Translations under genes and position numbers: made by a program
Part shown: positions 17,799 through 26,805 of the stretch, one piece after another
Position numbering within the stretch: the first letter of the stretch is position 1
Layout of the letters: the number at the start of each line of letters is the position of its first letter
From: Pseudanabaena sp. BC1403
GTDB lineage: Bacteria; Cyanobacteriota; Cyanobacteriia; Pseudanabaenales; Pseudanabaenaceae
Assembly: GCF_002914585.1 (NCBI RefSeq)
Contig: NZ_PDDM01000017.1
Coordinates: 48,332-112,331, forward strand
Direction of reading: 5' to 3'
DNA length: 64,000 nucleotides
The notes under the pieces: model-generated
Told to the model about the DNA's origin: nothing
Database searches by the model: none
What the model saw: the letters and a program-made list of their open reading frames with translations, nothing else

Positions 17799-18824
17799 CT
17801 ATAAACTTTTCAAGCGGCTGGTGAGGACTCGACCAAGATTCTTATAATCTTCTAAGACGCGACCAGCACCAATCACCACACAGTCCAAGGGGGCTGGGGC
17901 GATATGAGTAATAATTCCTGTTTCGTGGCTAATCAAGGTGTCAATGCCATTCAGCATTGCACCACCGCCGGCCAGCATAATACCGCGATCAATAATATCA
18001 GCAGCTAGTTCGGGAGGTGTTCTCTCTAGGGTGCGCTTTACAGCTTCAATGATCACTGAGAGAGGTTCACTCATGCTTTCACGGATTTCCGAAGATTTAA
18101 CAGTAACGGTACGAGGCAAACCCGATAACAGGTGCAATCCTCTGACCTCCATCGAAGTCTCTTCTTTGATCGGATAAGCTGAACCAATTTTGATTTTGAT
18201 CTCTTCTGAAGTCCGTTCCCCAACAACGAGGTTATGTACAGTCTTCATGTATTTCATGATTGCTTCACTGAGCTCGTCTCCAGCAACACGTACCGACTCA
18301 CTCAAAACAATCCCTTGTAAACTCATCACCGCAACTTCGGTAGTACCACCACCAATATCAATGATCATGTTGCCAGTGGCTTCAGTTACAGGCAGTCCAG
18401 CCCCGATCGCCGCAGCGATCGGCTCATCAATTGGGTACACTTCACTTGCCCCAGCGCGACGAGCTGCATCCATAACGGCACGCCATTCAACGCCTGTTAC
18501 CCCACTTGGAATACCGATCGCGATGCGAGGATTAAAAACGCCTTTTTTAACTTTCTGAATGAATGAACGCAACATTAACTCAGCCGAGTCAAAGTCAGCA
18601 ATCACTCCATCTTTAAGGGGACGCACTGCAATGATGTCACCAGGGGTGCGACCGATCATTTTATTAGCTTCATTTCCGACTGCATAGGCAGTCTTGTCTC
18701 GTTGATCGATTGCGACAACTGATGGCTCTTGCAGAACAATACCTTCACCAGACACATAAATAAGTGTGTTGGCAGTACCGAGGTCAATGCCGATGTCTTT
18801 CGTAAAATGGCGTAATAAACCCAC
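17799..18824 (-). CDS. mreB: Rod shape-determining protein MreB, actin homologue
   Basis: 341-aa bacterial actin. The N-terminus has the phosphate-1 motif DIGIDLGTANTLIYV. ATP-binding motifs follow in IDIGGGTTEVAVMS (phosphate 2) and LAGGGAMLNGID (adenosine). The length and MLAGGG C-terminal region are typical. It polymerises under the membrane and organises side-wall growth, which points to a rod-shaped or filamentous cell. First gene of mreBCD; its promoter must lie in the 18,825-19,043 divergent gap, which also holds a 51-bp palindrome. Confidence 0.98.
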   Translation of the reverse strand: MGLLRHFTKDIGIDLGTANTLIYVSGEGIVLQEPSVVAIDQRDKTAYAVGNEANKMIGRTPGDIIAVRPLKDGVIADFDSAELMLRSFIQKVKKGVFNPRIAIGIPSGVTGVEWRAVMDAARRAGASEVYPIDEPIAAAIGAGLPVTEATGNMIIDIGGGTTEVAVMSLQGIVLSESVRVAGDELSEAIMKYMKTVHNLVVGERTSEEIKIKIGSAYPIKEETSMEVRGLHLLSGLPRTVTVKSSEIRESMSEPLSVIIEAVKRTLERTPPELAADIIDRGIMLAGGGAMLNGIDTLISHETGIITHIAPAPLDCVVIGAGRVLEDYKNLGRVLTSRLKSL

Positions 18825-18929
18825 AGTAAAACTCTTCCAGTGGTCAAACTAGCTATACATTCTTAACATTTTATTACGATTGTTGTCACTTAGTCTAGTC
18901 TTTTTGCCTACTCCGAAAGTCTTGTATTT

Positions 18930-18980
18930 CCAAACCAAAGTCAAAAGCATTGCTTTGCATTGCTTTTGACTTTGGTTTGG
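18930..18980. repeat. Palindrome in the mreB / SRPBCC divergent gap
   Basis: 20-bp arms (18930-18949 and 18961-18980) with a small inner TGC-TTT-GCA stem. It sits between two divergently transcribed genes, so it cannot end either one and may overlap promoter elements. Confidence 0.6.
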
Positions 18981-19043
18981 AGGGAGCATTTTGTTATGAT
19001 AGTTAAGTCAGGCAAAATATTTGTAACAATTAACGATTATCCG

Positions 19044-19490
19044 ATGAGTGATTGGCTCGAACATACTGTCCAAACTGAAGTAGCTATTCCCGTAGAATAT
19101 GCATGGTCGTTATGGTCGGATTTGCAGGCTATGCCACGTTGGATGAAGTGGATTGACTCTGTGGTAGTCACTGCCGATCCTGAAATATCAGCATGGAAAC
19201 TCGGCACAAACGGTTTAACTTTTACTTGGAAGTCACGAATTCTCAAACAAATTCCCAATCAAATTATTCAGTGGGAATCGATTGGTGGTCTGTCAAATCG
19301 TGGGGCTGTAAGGTTTTATGGTCGCCCTAATAATATGACGATTGTGAAGTTAAGCATTGCCTATGCAATTCCTGCGATCGGGCAAATTATGGATAATTTA
19401 TTTTTGGGGCAAGTTGTTGAGTCAACTTTGCAGGCTGATTTAGACAGGTTCAGAATTTATGCCCAAGAAGATTTCTTAAAAAACAGTTAA
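19044..19490 (+). CDS. SRPBCC (START/cyclase-dehydrase-like) family protein
   Basis: 148-aa helix-grip fold protein. It starts MSDWLEHTVQTEVAIPVEY, then AWSLWSDLQAMPRWMKWID, a form of the polyketide cyclase/dehydrase pattern, and ends in an amphipathic helix. An in-frame start at 18,960 would add 28 residues inside the palindrome; the ATG at 19,044 matches the domain start. Related cyanobacterial proteins bind hydrophobic ligands; the ligand is unknown. The last six codons form part of a 67-bp perfect hairpin. Confidence 0.8.
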   Translation: MSDWLEHTVQTEVAIPVEYAWSLWSDLQAMPRWMKWIDSVVVTADPEISAWKLGTNGLTFTWKSRILKQIPNQIIQWESIGGLSNRGAVRFYGRPNNMTIVKLSIAYAIPAIGQIMDNLFLGQVVESTLQADLDRFRIYAQEDFLKNS

Positions 19491-19539
19491 AGAAAAAAGA
19501 GCGCAATGCGCTCTTTTTTCTTTAACTGTTTTTTAAGAA
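19473..19539. terminator. Perfect 32-bp-arm hairpin overlapping the SRPBCC gene end
   Basis: Arms 19473-19504 and 19508-19539 are exact inverted copies around AAT. The left arm includes 18 bp of coding sequence and stop codon; the right arm ends 21 bp before the convergent fur stop. It probably ends both transcripts. Confidence 0.7.
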
Positions 19540-19560
19540 GTGGTTGGCATTTCTTTGATT

Positions 19561-20022
19561 TTAAAAGATTGATCGCTGTCCTTCAGGACTGACTCCAATG
19601 ATGGTGAGTTGGCAATCTAGGACTGAGAATCCATACTTATCAGCAACTTTTTTACTAATTGTGAGAATCTGATCGTTTTTAAACTCAATAACACGGTTAG
19701 TTTTGACGCAAACTAAATGGTGATGATGGTGAGGTTTGGGTTGATTAATTTCATAATGCTTGTGATCTTCTGTGAGTTCTAACTCACGCAAAATCCCCAT
19801 TCGTGCCATCATTTTCACAGTGCGATAAATTGTCGAAAGACTAATATTTTCACCTTGTGCTTTTAACCGTTCATAAAGATCTTCTGCACTGAGATGTTCA
19901 CCTTCAGGCAGGGTTTGAAATGTACTTAAGATCACCTCGCGCTGCGGTGTCATGCGACAACCCTTTGAGTTTAGTTCAGCCTTGAGGGCCTCAGGTGAAT
20001 AGGTAGGCTCCGCAGAAGTCAT
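19561..20022 (-). CDS. fur: Fur-family transcriptional regulator, FurA-like
   Basis: 153-aa iron-responsive repressor. The winged helix has CRMTPQREVILSTF and ISLSTIYRTVKMMARMGIL, and the metal and dimer part has ELTEDHKHYEINQPKPHHHHH. It closely resembles cyanobacterial FurA. The CxxC expected after the His run reads CVKT, so the second Cys is lost, and the late segment GVSPEG has Ser where some homologues have Cys. Cys remains at GCRMTPQ, LVCVK and LDCQ. It should bind Fe(II) and repress iron-uptake genes. Confidence 0.9.
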   Translation of the reverse strand: MTSAEPTYSPEALKAELNSKGCRMTPQREVILSTFQTLPEGEHLSAEDLYERLKAQGENISLSTIYRTVKMMARMGILRELELTEDHKHYEINQPKPHHHHHLVCVKTNRVIEFKNDQILTISKKVADKYGFSVLDCQLTIIGVSPEGQRSIF

Positions 20023-20086
20023 AGCATTATCAATAACGATAGCTTCTTGAGAATAACATAAATGTCATTAGCAGAGCATCAATTCG

Positions 20087-20145
20087 CATCAAACCCAATA
20101 TTGTTGTCAGCGCCTACGGCGCTGACAACAATATTGGGTTTGATG
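20087..20145. repeat. Perfect 28-bp-arm hairpin in the fur / methyltransferase divergent gap
   Basis: Arms 20087-20114 and 20118-20145 with a TAC loop, between two genes that both start here (fur on minus at 20022, methyltransferase on plus at 20224). A weaker hairpin follows at 20147-20174. Position excludes a simple terminator role. Confidence 0.65.
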
Positions 20146-20223
20146 AAAGTAGAGTGGGCATTGCCCGCCCTACTCCTTTCTATGTTATGTTTAGCACCCT
20201 ATCCTACTTAGAAGTTATTAGCC

Positions 20224-21423
20224 ATGTCATCGTTGCCCCGTGCGATTATTCATCGTAAAAAAGTCGATGCGGTTCAGCGTTTTCACCCTTGGATTTTTTC
20301 GGGCGCGATCGCTAAAATGCAAGGCGAAGTCAGTGATGGTGACTTGGTAGAAGCCTATAGCGAAGATGGCAAGTTTTTAGCGATCGGCTTGTGGGGAATG
20401 GGTAGCATTGCGATCAAGGTGCTTTCGTTTCAGCCTGTGGAGTCGATGCAGAGTTTATTGCGCGATCGCCTACAGCAAGCGTTTACTTTAAGAAAGCAAC
20501 TGGGCTTAGTCGATAATCCAGAGACAAATTGCTATCGGTTGATTAATTCTGAAGGGGATGGTTTAGCAGGGTTAATTATTGATGTTTATGGTGGCACGGC
20601 GGTTTTGCAATGTCATTCATTGGGAACCTATCGCTATCGTCAGGATATTGCGGAGATATTGAAAGAAATTTATGGCGATCGCTTACTTGCCGTTTACGAC
20701 AAAAGCTCAGCGACGCTTTCACGCAAATCACAAACTCAGTCTCAAGATGGTTTATTGATCGGAGAGAAATCTGCTGATAGTGCCGAGGTTCTGGAATATG
20801 GACATCGCTTTATTGTTGACTGGGAAAGAGGGCAGAAAACAGGTTTTTTCTTAGATCAACGTGAAAATCGGCGTTTGTTTGGCAAGTATGCCATTGGTAA
20901 AAAAGTTTTAAATACTTTCTGCTATTCGGGCGGATTTTCGGTGTACGCAATGGCGGCGGGTGCGCGAGAAGTGCATTCGATCGATAGCTCTGTGAAGGCG
21001 ATGGAATGGACAGATCGCAATATTGCTGCGAATTTTGATGCTGATCGTCAGGCGGCTCATACGTCTTTCGCAGGCGATGTATTTGATTTTCTGAAGCAAT
21101 GCGATCGCGATTACGATGCGATCGTGCTTGATCCACCTGCTTTTGCCAAAAGCTTATCGGCGCGACATTCAGCAATGCAAGCTTATCGGCGTTTGAATTT
21201 GCAGGCTATGTCTAAATTAAAAAGTGGCGGTTTGTTGTTCACTTTCTCCTGTTCTCAGGTAGTGAATGTGGAGAATTTTACAGGAGCAGTGACAGCAGCA
21301 GCAATCGAGTCAGGGCGGACGATTCAAGTTTTACATCATCTAACGCATCCTGCGGATCATCCTACGAGTATTTTTCATCCAGAAGGCGCGTATCTTAAAG
21401 GCTTAGTTTTGAGCGTTATCTAA
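20224..21423 (+). CDS. rlmI: 23S rRNA (cytosine-C5)-methyltransferase, RlmI-like
   Basis: 399-aa class I SAM methyltransferase. An N-terminal PUA-like domain (about 1-80; HPWIFSGAIAKMQGEVSDGD) is followed by a linker domain and the Rossmann domain. It has KTGFFLDQRENRRLFG, the SAM loop NTFCYSGGFSVYAMAAG, the catalytic-loop LDPPAFAKS and the nucleophile segment FTFSCSQ. This is the RlmI/RlmK-C layout; E. coli RlmI makes m5C1962. The start at ATG 20224 gives the expected PUA start. It nearly touches the convergent Uma2 gene (overlap 4 bp), with no terminator between them. Confidence 0.9.
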   Translation: MSSLPRAIIHRKKVDAVQRFHPWIFSGAIAKMQGEVSDGDLVEAYSEDGKFLAIGLWGMGSIAIKVLSFQPVESMQSLLRDRLQQAFTLRKQLGLVDNPETNCYRLINSEGDGLAGLIIDVYGGTAVLQCHSLGTYRYRQDIAEILKEIYGDRLLAVYDKSSATLSRKSQTQSQDGLLIGEKSADSAEVLEYGHRFIVDWERGQKTGFFLDQRENRRLFGKYAIGKKVLNTFCYSGGFSVYAMAAGAREVHSIDSSVKAMEWTDRNIAANFDADRQAAHTSFAGDVFDFLKQCDRDYDAIVLDPPAFAKSLSARHSAMQAYRRLNLQAMSKLKSGGLLFTFSCSQVVNVENFTGAVTAAAIESGRTIQVLHHLTHPADHPTSIFHPEGAYLKGLVLSVI

Positions 21424-22052
21424 GCAGCCATAATTTGCGCAACAGTGAGATTTAATTCTGGAAAGGTTGGCGAAACTAGGCGATCGCTATTTTGAAACCT
21501 TGTTAGTTGGTACTTACCTTCTGTATCTAAGGTAAATATGAAAACAGATGGGAGCTTAGGCTCGCCTAGATAGTCGCGAGAACCAATCGCTAAATAATCA
21601 ACAATCCAATACTCAGGAATCCCTAAACGTTCGTATTCTGCGAGTTTATCAATGTAATCATCTTCCCAATTAGTGGACACCACCTCAACAGCAATCTGAA
21701 TTGGTTCGCGAATACCTCGATGATTTTGGCGATCGCTCCGCCAAACATCCCGATTAATTACACTTACATCTGGATGTCTGCCCTGTTCTTTACCGTTTTT
21801 ATTTGTGGTTAAAACCGCAGCAACATCATTGACTACATAGTTTAACTGAAGTCGCTTGACCTCATCCTTAATTGCATCCATGATTAATCCCGCAACATCG
21901 TAGTGAAGTCTGGTTGCTAAAATTTTTACCATTTTGCCATCCACAAGTTCATAGCGACCATCTTCAGGACATTGCTCCAAAAATTTATCAAAACTTAGAT
22001 CTAGCTTTTGTTCTAGTTCTGAGCCAGATTTTGGTTGAGTGAGTGTAATCAT
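21420..22052 (-). CDS. Uma2 family (DUF820) nuclease-fold protein
   Basis: 210-aa PD-(D/E)xK-fold protein of the Uma2 family, which is greatly expanded in cyanobacteria. Visible motifs are CPEDGRYELVDGKMV, RHPDVSVIN (Asp), IQIAVEVVSTNW (Glu) and IPEYWIVDY. The ATG at 22052 is chosen because a GAGG box precedes it; a TTG four codons upstream is possible. The biological role of the family is unresolved; nuclease activity is inferred from fold. The 4-bp tail overlap with the methyltransferase gene is notable for a convergent pair. Confidence 0.85.
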   Translation of the reverse strand: MITLTQPKSGSELEQKLDLSFDKFLEQCPEDGRYELVDGKMVKILATRLHYDVAGLIMDAIKDEVKRLQLNYVVNDVAAVLTTNKNGKEQGRHPDVSVINRDVWRSDRQNHRGIREPIQIAVEVVSTNWEDDYIDKLAEYERLGIPEYWIVDYLAIGSRDYLGEPKLPSVFIFTLDTEGKYQLTRFQNSDRLVSPTFPELNLTVAQIMAA

Positions 22053-22116
22053 AGATTTCCTCAAAATGCGTAGTCTAAATTATATCAAACCCCTATCAAA
22101 GCCTCTCTAGTTCAAA

Positions 22117-22162
22117 AAAGCCGCAAAGTGCAGTAGTGTTTCGCACCGCACTTTGCGGCTTT
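22117..22162. repeat. Hairpin in the Uma2 / TPR divergent gap
   Basis: Perfect 15-bp arms (22117-22131 and 22148-22162) with a 16-nt loop between two divergent start sites. Confidence 0.55.
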
Positions 22163-22258
22163 AATTGTAAAAATGTCAGAAAATGTCAGAAAACTTCTAG
22201 AGAAAATTGCTTTTATGTCGCTACAATGTGTGCACCTTTTTGGTGAGGATGTAGGGAT

Positions 22259-23287
22259 ATGTATAGAAAGCGTCAGAAAATGTCCGTTGTAAGTCTAGGA
22301 GCAACAATCTTAGCTGCTTTTGTGGGGGCGATCGTCGTGCCGATGCCGACACAGGCACAACAAGCAACCGTCAACCCCGCAAATCGCTCTGTTCGAGATG
22401 AAGCCGATCGCTTGCTCGATCTTGGCTATGGTCAACTCAAAGATGGCAAACATCGCGAAGCAATCAAGACTTGGCTCTATGCGATCGGTTATTACCGCCG
22501 AGTCAATGATCAATCTGCGATTTCCTACACTTTGGCGCGGGTGAGCGATGCCTATGAAATGATGGGGGCAGCTAATGCAGCTCAAGACATGACTCGTCAA
22601 AGAATCCGTTACGCCAATACCCTGAAGGATAATGGCGCGAAGTTAGAAAGCTCAAATAACTTGGTCAGCTTTGAGATTGCTCAAAACAAACTGGAATCAG
22701 CCGCGAAACTAAACAAAGAAACCCTTGATCTGGCTATTCAAAATGATCAAGGACTGAATACGGCGATCGCCTTGAATAACAAAGGCTTAATTGCAGGCCG
22801 CTATGGCGATCATATGGCGGCGATCAAGCTTTATTACGCATCGATCAAAAAATATCCACTCCGTGAGGCGATCGGTGAAGGCTATGTCCATGTTAATAGC
22901 GGTGACAGTTTGATGGCGTTGGATGACTACAAAGCCGCGATCAAAGACTATGGCATGGCTCTGACGATCGCAAGGCAATATCGCAATTATCCACTGATGG
23001 CAGTAGCTAGCGATCGCTTGATTGCTGCTTATCTCGAAGTCCCTAACTTTTATCGCATTGAGGAATTGTTGCAAAATCGTTCTAGCTTGGCTTTGGTCAT
23101 GGGCGATCGCGAAACAGCAGCGATCGTGCAGCGATATTTGGGTGATTTGTACTTATCTTTTGGAAATCTGCCAAAATCACGCGCTGCTTACCAAGAGTCC
23201 TATGATTTTGCTGCTATGCTAGAAGATACCTCTAGCTTGCAACTGCGAGAAGCATATTACAAATTGCAGACACTAGAAAGATTGTAA
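22259..23287 (+). CDS. Secreted TPR-repeat protein
   Basis: 342 aa. An N-terminal signal peptide (basic start, then VVSLGATILAAFVGAIVV, cleavage likely after TQAQ near residue 34) leads to helical repeats. TPR-like units can be seen at about residues 50-85 (ADRLLDLGYGQLKDGKHREAI), 90-125 (SYTLARVSDAYEMMG), 165-200 (TAIALNNKGLIAGRYGDHMAAI), 205-240 and 280-320 (RYLGDLYLSFGNLPKSRAAY). It is probably a periplasmic scaffold for protein contacts; the partner is unknown. A small hairpin follows the stop. Confidence 0.82.
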   Translation: MYRKRQKMSVVSLGATILAAFVGAIVVPMPTQAQQATVNPANRSVRDEADRLLDLGYGQLKDGKHREAIKTWLYAIGYYRRVNDQSAISYTLARVSDAYEMMGAANAAQDMTRQRIRYANTLKDNGAKLESSNNLVSFEIAQNKLESAAKLNKETLDLAIQNDQGLNTAIALNNKGLIAGRYGDHMAAIKLYYASIKKYPLREAIGEGYVHVNSGDSLMALDDYKAAIKDYGMALTIARQYRNYPLMAVASDRLIAAYLEVPNFYRIEELLQNRSSLALVMGDRETAAIVQRYLGDLYLSFGNLPKSRAAYQESYDFAAMLEDTSSLQLREAYYKLQTLERL

Positions 23288-23293
23288 GTTTTG

Positions 23294-23318
23294 CGAGGTA
23301 GTGCAACGCACTACCTCG
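23294..23318. terminator. Hairpin after the TPR gene
   Basis: Perfect 11-bp arms with an AAC loop, 7 bp after the stop codon; no long T-run. Confidence 0.5.
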
Positions 23319-23374
23319 GATTGAATATAAAAGCGCTTTTTATTTAAAAATTTAGTAAAAACCTTAAACTTGCC

Positions 23375-24709
23375 ATGCCAGCGATCGTCATTCCGCGTCG
23401 GTTAGATGTAGCTGCTCCTGATCATTCTCTCAATGATCTAGCTACAAAAGTGCCAGTATCCACTGCGCCTACTCAACATATTCTTCCCAACGGGATCAAG
23501 ATTATTGCCGAACAGGTTCCTGTTGATGCGGTCAACCTTAGCATTTGGGTTGATGTTGGCTCTGCTGTTGAGAGCGATGACATCAACGGTATGGCGCATT
23601 TCCTAGAACATATGGTGTTTAAAGGTAGCGAGCGCCTTGGTCTAGGAGAATTTGAACAGGCGATCGAGTCTCATGGTGGTAACACAAATGCGGCAACTAG
23701 TCAGGACTATACACATTTTTATATCAATGTTGCGCCCAAGGACTTTGCCAAGCTTGCGCCATTGCAATTAGATATCGTGCTGAAGGCAAGCATTCCTGAT
23801 GAAGAGTTCCAGCGCGAACGTCATGTGGTGTTAGAAGAAATTCGTCGCAGTGAAGACAATCCTGATCGCCGTATTTATCGGCATATTTCCGAGTTGGTAT
23901 ATGAGCAGCTACCCTATCGTCGTGCTGTACTTGGCCCCGTAGATGTGATTGAAAATGTCACTTCTGAGCAAATGCGATCGTTTCATCGTCAATGGTATGC
24001 GCCGCAAAATATGACGATCGCCGTTGTTGGAAATTTACCTGTCAGCGAGATGATCGGTGTGATTGCAGATTATTTTGAGCAGCAAAATGATGAGAAGATG
24101 ATCGGCGATAAGCCTACACCACAATCCTTTACCCCAGAAAAGCCTTTTGAGTCTATTGTGCGGCGAGAAGTGACCGATCCAAGTCTCAAGCAAGCGCGGC
24201 TGAGTATGAGTTGGCGCGTCTCCAGTTTGCGAGACTTATCGGAAACTTATCCCCTGAGTATTTTGGCAAATATTCTTGGCAGTGGGCGTACTTCGCGCCT
24301 AGTGCAAGACCTGAGAGAAAATCGGCGCATTGTCGATCGCATTTCAGTGAACAATTCGGCGATGCGTTGGCAAGGCACATTCCAAGTATTTGCCAAGTTG
24401 AACGTAGAAGATGTTGCGATCGTCGAGCAAGCAATTCGTGAACATATTCTCAAATTGCATGAAACGCCTGTCACCGATGAGGAGTTGGCGAAAATTCGCA
24501 CTCAAGTTAGCAATCGCTTTATCTTTGGTAATGAATCACCGAAGGAACGTGCTGGTATTTATGGCTATTACGATCGCATTATCGGGTCGCTAGAGCCAGC
24601 TTTAAATTATCCCGATTTGATTAAAGCAATTACCAAAGAGGACATCCAAGCCGCCGTTCGCAAATATCTCAATCCTGATGCTTATGGAATTTTAATTGTA
24701 AAACCATAA
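23375..24709 (+). CDS. M16 family zinc metallopeptidase
   Basis: 444-aa peptidase resembling processing protease and pitrilysin-type enzymes. The inverted zinc motif HxxEH is in MAHFLEHMVFKGSERLG, and the distal Glu lies in RERHVVLEEIRRSEDNPD. The N-terminal catalytic half and the C-terminal inactive-type half (about 215-440) are both present. No signal peptide is evident, so it is probably cytoplasmic or delivered otherwise. Such proteins often act in pairs in cyanobacteria; a second M16 gene is not in the window. Confidence 0.93.
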   Translation: MPAIVIPRRLDVAAPDHSLNDLATKVPVSTAPTQHILPNGIKIIAEQVPVDAVNLSIWVDVGSAVESDDINGMAHFLEHMVFKGSERLGLGEFEQAIESHGGNTNAATSQDYTHFYINVAPKDFAKLAPLQLDIVLKASIPDEEFQRERHVVLEEIRRSEDNPDRRIYRHISELVYEQLPYRRAVLGPVDVIENVTSEQMRSFHRQWYAPQNMTIAVVGNLPVSEMIGVIADYFEQQNDEKMIGDKPTPQSFTPEKPFESIVRREVTDPSLKQARLSMSWRVSSLRDLSETYPLSILANILGSGRTSRLVQDLRENRRIVDRISVNNSAMRWQGTFQVFAKLNVEDVAIVEQAIREHILKLHETPVTDEELAKIRTQVSNRFIFGNESPKERAGIYGYYDRIIGSLEPALNYPDLIKAITKEDIQAAVRKYLNPDAYGILIVKP

Positions 24710-24759
24710 AATGAGACGATTTTGTCCATAGGCTAACTTAAAGGTCTTTCAGGCAGCAT

Positions 24760-26643
24760 ATGAAGCATCTAAAGCAAATAAAAAAAATTTTGCTAAGCAT
24801 GGCATTAAGTCAACTTTTTGGAAGTACCGCAAATTTACTGCCTGTATTTGCTCAAAAAACTGTTGACAAATGTACTGACGCTGAAACTGCCAATTACATC
24901 GGACAAATATCAAAATCCGATCGCAAACTTCTAGAGTCTTTAATCCGTTGCAAACTTAAAACCGTACCCGCCTTAATTTCTGCTCTTAAATCTCCTGATA
25001 AAGATATTCGCATTCAGGCTGCCAATATGTTAGGCGCAATGCGAGAGAAGGCAAAAGATGCAATACCTGCCTTAACTGGTATTCTCAAAGATCCAGATAA
25101 AGATGTCCGTAATCAGGCTATATCTGCATTGGGATACATGGGTAAAGATGCAGTACCTGCCTTAATTTCTGCACTCAAATCTCCTGATAAAGATATGCGG
25201 TCTCAAGCGGCAATGGCACTAATAGGAATAGGTGAGGATGCAAATGAGTCTGAACCTGCACTTATTATGCTACTTAAAGACTCGGATAGGGATGTACGAC
25301 GTAGCGCTGCAACTGCCCTAGCATTTAAAAGTGGAATTAGTAAAAATGCTTTGCCTGCCCTGATTATAGCCCTCAAAGATGAAGATAAAGATGTGCGCTT
25401 CGGTGCTGTATTCGCAATCGATGTATTATCAATAAGGGTAAAAGAGGCTAGGGATGCGGTGCCTGCCCTAATTGTTGCCGTTAAAGACTCCGAGCAACTT
25501 ATACGTGTTAGGGCTGCCATGGCGTTAGGTTTTATCGGTAAAGATGCAAAGGATGCAGTACCTGCTCTTATTGCTGCTCTCCAATCCTTTGATGCAGATG
25601 TGCTCATGCGTTCTCAAACAGCAAATGCCCTAGGAAGTATAGGAAAGGAAGCCAGAGACGCAGTCCCTGCCTTAATTACCGCTCTTAAAGACCCCAATCC
25701 AAATGTACGTTCTAGTGCAGCGATCGCTTTAGGAAATATAGACATCAATGCGCCAAATGCTTTGACTGAGTTGATTACTGCTCTGAAAGACTCTCATATA
25801 AATGTGCGTGTTAGTGCTGCCATGTCATTAGGAAAAAACAAATATACAAAGTACGCTTTACCTACCCTTATTAACGCCTTAAGAGATTCTGACAAAAATT
25901 CGCTTCCTTACGAAAATGGAAGTATCAGGGCAGCAGACGCGCTAAGAGCCATAGGTAAAGAAGCAAAAGGTTCGGTAACTGCGTTAATTGCAACTCTTAA
26001 AGATCCCAACCACGGTTTGCGGAGTGCGGCTATATATGCTCTTGGAGGGATAGGGGAGGAAGCAAAAGATGCTGTGCCTGCCTTGATCGCCATTCTTAAA
26101 GACCCCAATACTCAATTAAGGTTTGAGGTAGCCAATGCGCTCGGACAAATTGGGAAATACACTTTGCCTATATTAGTTTCTACTCTTAAAGAGCCTAATG
26201 AGAAAGTACGTGCTGGCGCAGTAATTGCTATGGGAGTAATAGGTAAAGACACCCTACCAATGCTGGTGTCGGCTCTCAAAGATCCTAGTAAATATGTCCG
26301 CGCTCAAGTTGTAAGGTCTCTGGCAATCATTGGAAAAGATACTAAAGAAGTCGTACCTCTAGTTATTGATGCTCTAAAAAAAGACCCTGAGGCTGATGTC
26401 CGTTCTAGTGCTGCTAAAGCATTGGAGATTATTGGTAAAGATGCAGTCCCTGCTTTGATTTTTGCGCTCAATGATCCTGATCAATGGGTTCGTTATTCGG
26501 CTGCTGAAGCATTAGGCAATATCGGCAATGATGCGAAAAATGCAGTACCCGCTCTTATCAATGCATTCAAAGATTCTGATGAATTGGTGCGCGATGTCGC
26601 AAGTGAGGCTCTAGAAAGGATCGCCCCTAACCTTAAATTTTAG
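24760..26643 (+). CDS. Secreted HEAT-repeat protein
   Basis: 627 aa made almost wholly of HEAT/PBS-lyase-like repeats. A signal peptide occupies about residues 1-32 (KKILLSMALSQLFGS... ending PVFAQ). About 15-16 units follow with the pattern DAVPALIxALKDPxxxVRxxA and AxALGxIGKDA. Codons of successive repeats differ, so the repeats are old at DNA level. Its regular solenoid should bind proteins in the periplasm or lumen. Repeats of this type also occur in phycobilin lyases (CpcE/NblB), but export makes a lyase role unlikely. There is no close operon partner. Confidence 0.85.
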   Translation: MKHLKQIKKILLSMALSQLFGSTANLLPVFAQKTVDKCTDAETANYIGQISKSDRKLLESLIRCKLKTVPALISALKSPDKDIRIQAANMLGAMREKAKDAIPALTGILKDPDKDVRNQAISALGYMGKDAVPALISALKSPDKDMRSQAAMALIGIGEDANESEPALIMLLKDSDRDVRRSAATALAFKSGISKNALPALIIALKDEDKDVRFGAVFAIDVLSIRVKEARDAVPALIVAVKDSEQLIRVRAAMALGFIGKDAKDAVPALIAALQSFDADVLMRSQTANALGSIGKEARDAVPALITALKDPNPNVRSSAAIALGNIDINAPNALTELITALKDSHINVRVSAAMSLGKNKYTKYALPTLINALRDSDKNSLPYENGSIRAADALRAIGKEAKGSVTALIATLKDPNHGLRSAAIYALGGIGEEAKDAVPALIAILKDPNTQLRFEVANALGQIGKYTLPILVSTLKEPNEKVRAGAVIAMGVIGKDTLPMLVSALKDPSKYVRAQVVRSLAIIGKDTKEVVPLVIDALKKDPEADVRSSAAKALEIIGKDAVPALIFALNDPDQWVRYSAAEALGNIGNDAKNAVPALINAFKDSDELVRDVASEALERIAPNLKF

Positions 26644-26805
26644 AAATTTTAGGATTATTCCGTAGCTCTCCCAAATAACCATGCATCAATCCCAGCGATT
26701 ATGCAATTAGATAGACAGTTGAAAAATTGCGGATTTGCTCCATTCAATCCGCTTGCGATCACCTATATGCGAAAATGAGAATACCTGAAGATAAATGATC
26801 GAGCC

